In this document: in pieces, positions 19,030 through 19,316 of the stretch
Layout: each line of letters opens with the position of its first letter
How positions within the stretch are numbered: position 1 is the first letter of the stretch
NCBI RefSeq assembly: GCF_030271215.1
Contig: NZ_JASNGB010000033.1
Span: 1 to 19,316 of the forward strand
Length of the DNA: 19,316 nt
Reading direction: 5' to 3'
From: Deinococcus rhizophilus
GTDB lineage: Bacteria > Deinococcota > Deinococci > Deinococcales > Deinococcaceae
Program-made: the position numbers and the translations under genes
The notes under the pieces: model-generated
Told to the model about the DNA's origin: nothing
Seen by the model: the letters and a program-made list of their open reading frames with translations, nothing else
The model's database searches: none

Positions 19030-19316
19030 TCACTCCACCCCATCGTTCTCGCTGACCTGGGGACGGTTCTCGTCGCCGTCCTCCGGCGCGGCGGGAGCAG
19101 GCAGGGTGCCGCCCGCCGAGGAGTCCCCGAAGGTCCCGGCCTGCTCGGCCTCGGCCTCGGCGGTGCCCCGGTCGCGGTAGTCGTAGGTCTCGCCGTCCTT
19201 GCCCTCGATCACCACCCGGTAGGCGCTCAGGCGGGTGGGGTCGAGGCGGATCACGCTGCTCTGGACCAGTTCGGCCTGCTCGGCGGAGAGGGCGTACTCG
19301 TTCAGCAGGGGGCTCT
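19030..19316 (-). CDS. C-terminal fragment of unknown protein (runs off right edge)
   Basis: The frame is open from the right edge to TGA at 19030, giving at least 94 residues. The visible part reads SPLLNEYALSAEQAELVQSSVI, then RLDPTRLSAYRVVIEGKDGETYDYRD, which looks like a folded alpha-beta segment. It ends in an acidic, Glu/Asp/Gly/Pro-rich tail of about 45 residues (TAEAEAEQAGTF ... ENDGVE) that is probably unstructured. An in-frame GTG at 19254 is unlikely to be the true start, as coding-like sequence continues upstream. It is convergent with the 220-residue gene, 12 bp away. I cannot name a family. Confidence 0.55.
   Translation of the reverse strand, partial: SPLLNEYALSAEQAELVQSSVIRLDPTRLSAYRVVIEGKDGETYDYRDRGTAEAEAEQAGTFGDSSAGGTLPAPAAPEDGDENRPQVSENDGVE

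Overview
The window is a stretch of very GC-rich bacterial chromosome that looks like Deinococcus or a close relative. The evidence is the gene content: a PASTA protein with a dead kinase lobe, a DUF4388 protein, a divergent Nif3-like protein and a type II NADH dehydrogenase. In addition, many genes lack a Shine-Dalgarno sequence and carry a TANNCT hexamer 6-8 nt before the ATG, the leaderless architecture known to be common in Deinococcus. The genus is an inference; no rRNA gene is present. I see no insertion sequence, phage gene, CRISPR array or tRNA gene.

Left part (1-4770), molybdenum: the 5' end of moeA (cofactor maturation) runs off the left edge. Divergent from it is slyD, an FKBP prolyl isomerase. 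A strong two-way terminator separates slyD from a leftward three-gene operon for a molybdenum hydroxylase of the CO/xanthine dehydrogenase family: 2Fe-2S subunit, molybdopterin subunit, then FAD subunit. The large subunit has the form II AYRGAGR signature, so CO is not necessarily the substrate. The operon's spacers contain short repeats and hairpins, and two subunits end in the same hexapeptide encoded inside a shared 24-bp repeat.

Middle (4771-11848): a 320-bp divergent region leads into ndh (type II NADH dehydrogenase). Next come a DUF4388 gene and, convergent with it, an unrecognised 181-residue gene. A valine-specific T-box riboswitch follows, with a GUC specifier, a UGGU acceptor-binding bulge and a terminator. 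It controls a two-gene operon of a Nudix hydrolase and valS, which overlap by 4 bp. A Nif3-like gene follows.

Right part (11849-19316): leftward genes for a DUF2892 membrane protein, a cysteine desulfurase and, 21 bp upstream of the latter, a pseudokinase-PASTA membrane protein. Then comes an azlCD branched-chain amino acid exporter pair, divergent from a thioredoxin-like protein. A PadR regulator overlaps a HAAS-like membrane protein; its promoter carries a perfect 12-bp palindrome. The right edge has an orphan protein with an ADP-ribosyltransferase-like H-Y-E pattern and the C-terminus of an unknown acidic-tailed protein.

The most interesting items are the T-box/Nudix/valS operon, the PASTA protein with every kinase catalytic motif replaced, the ADP-ribosyltransferase-like orphan, the PadR/HAAS unit with its palindrome, and the set of leaderless promoters.
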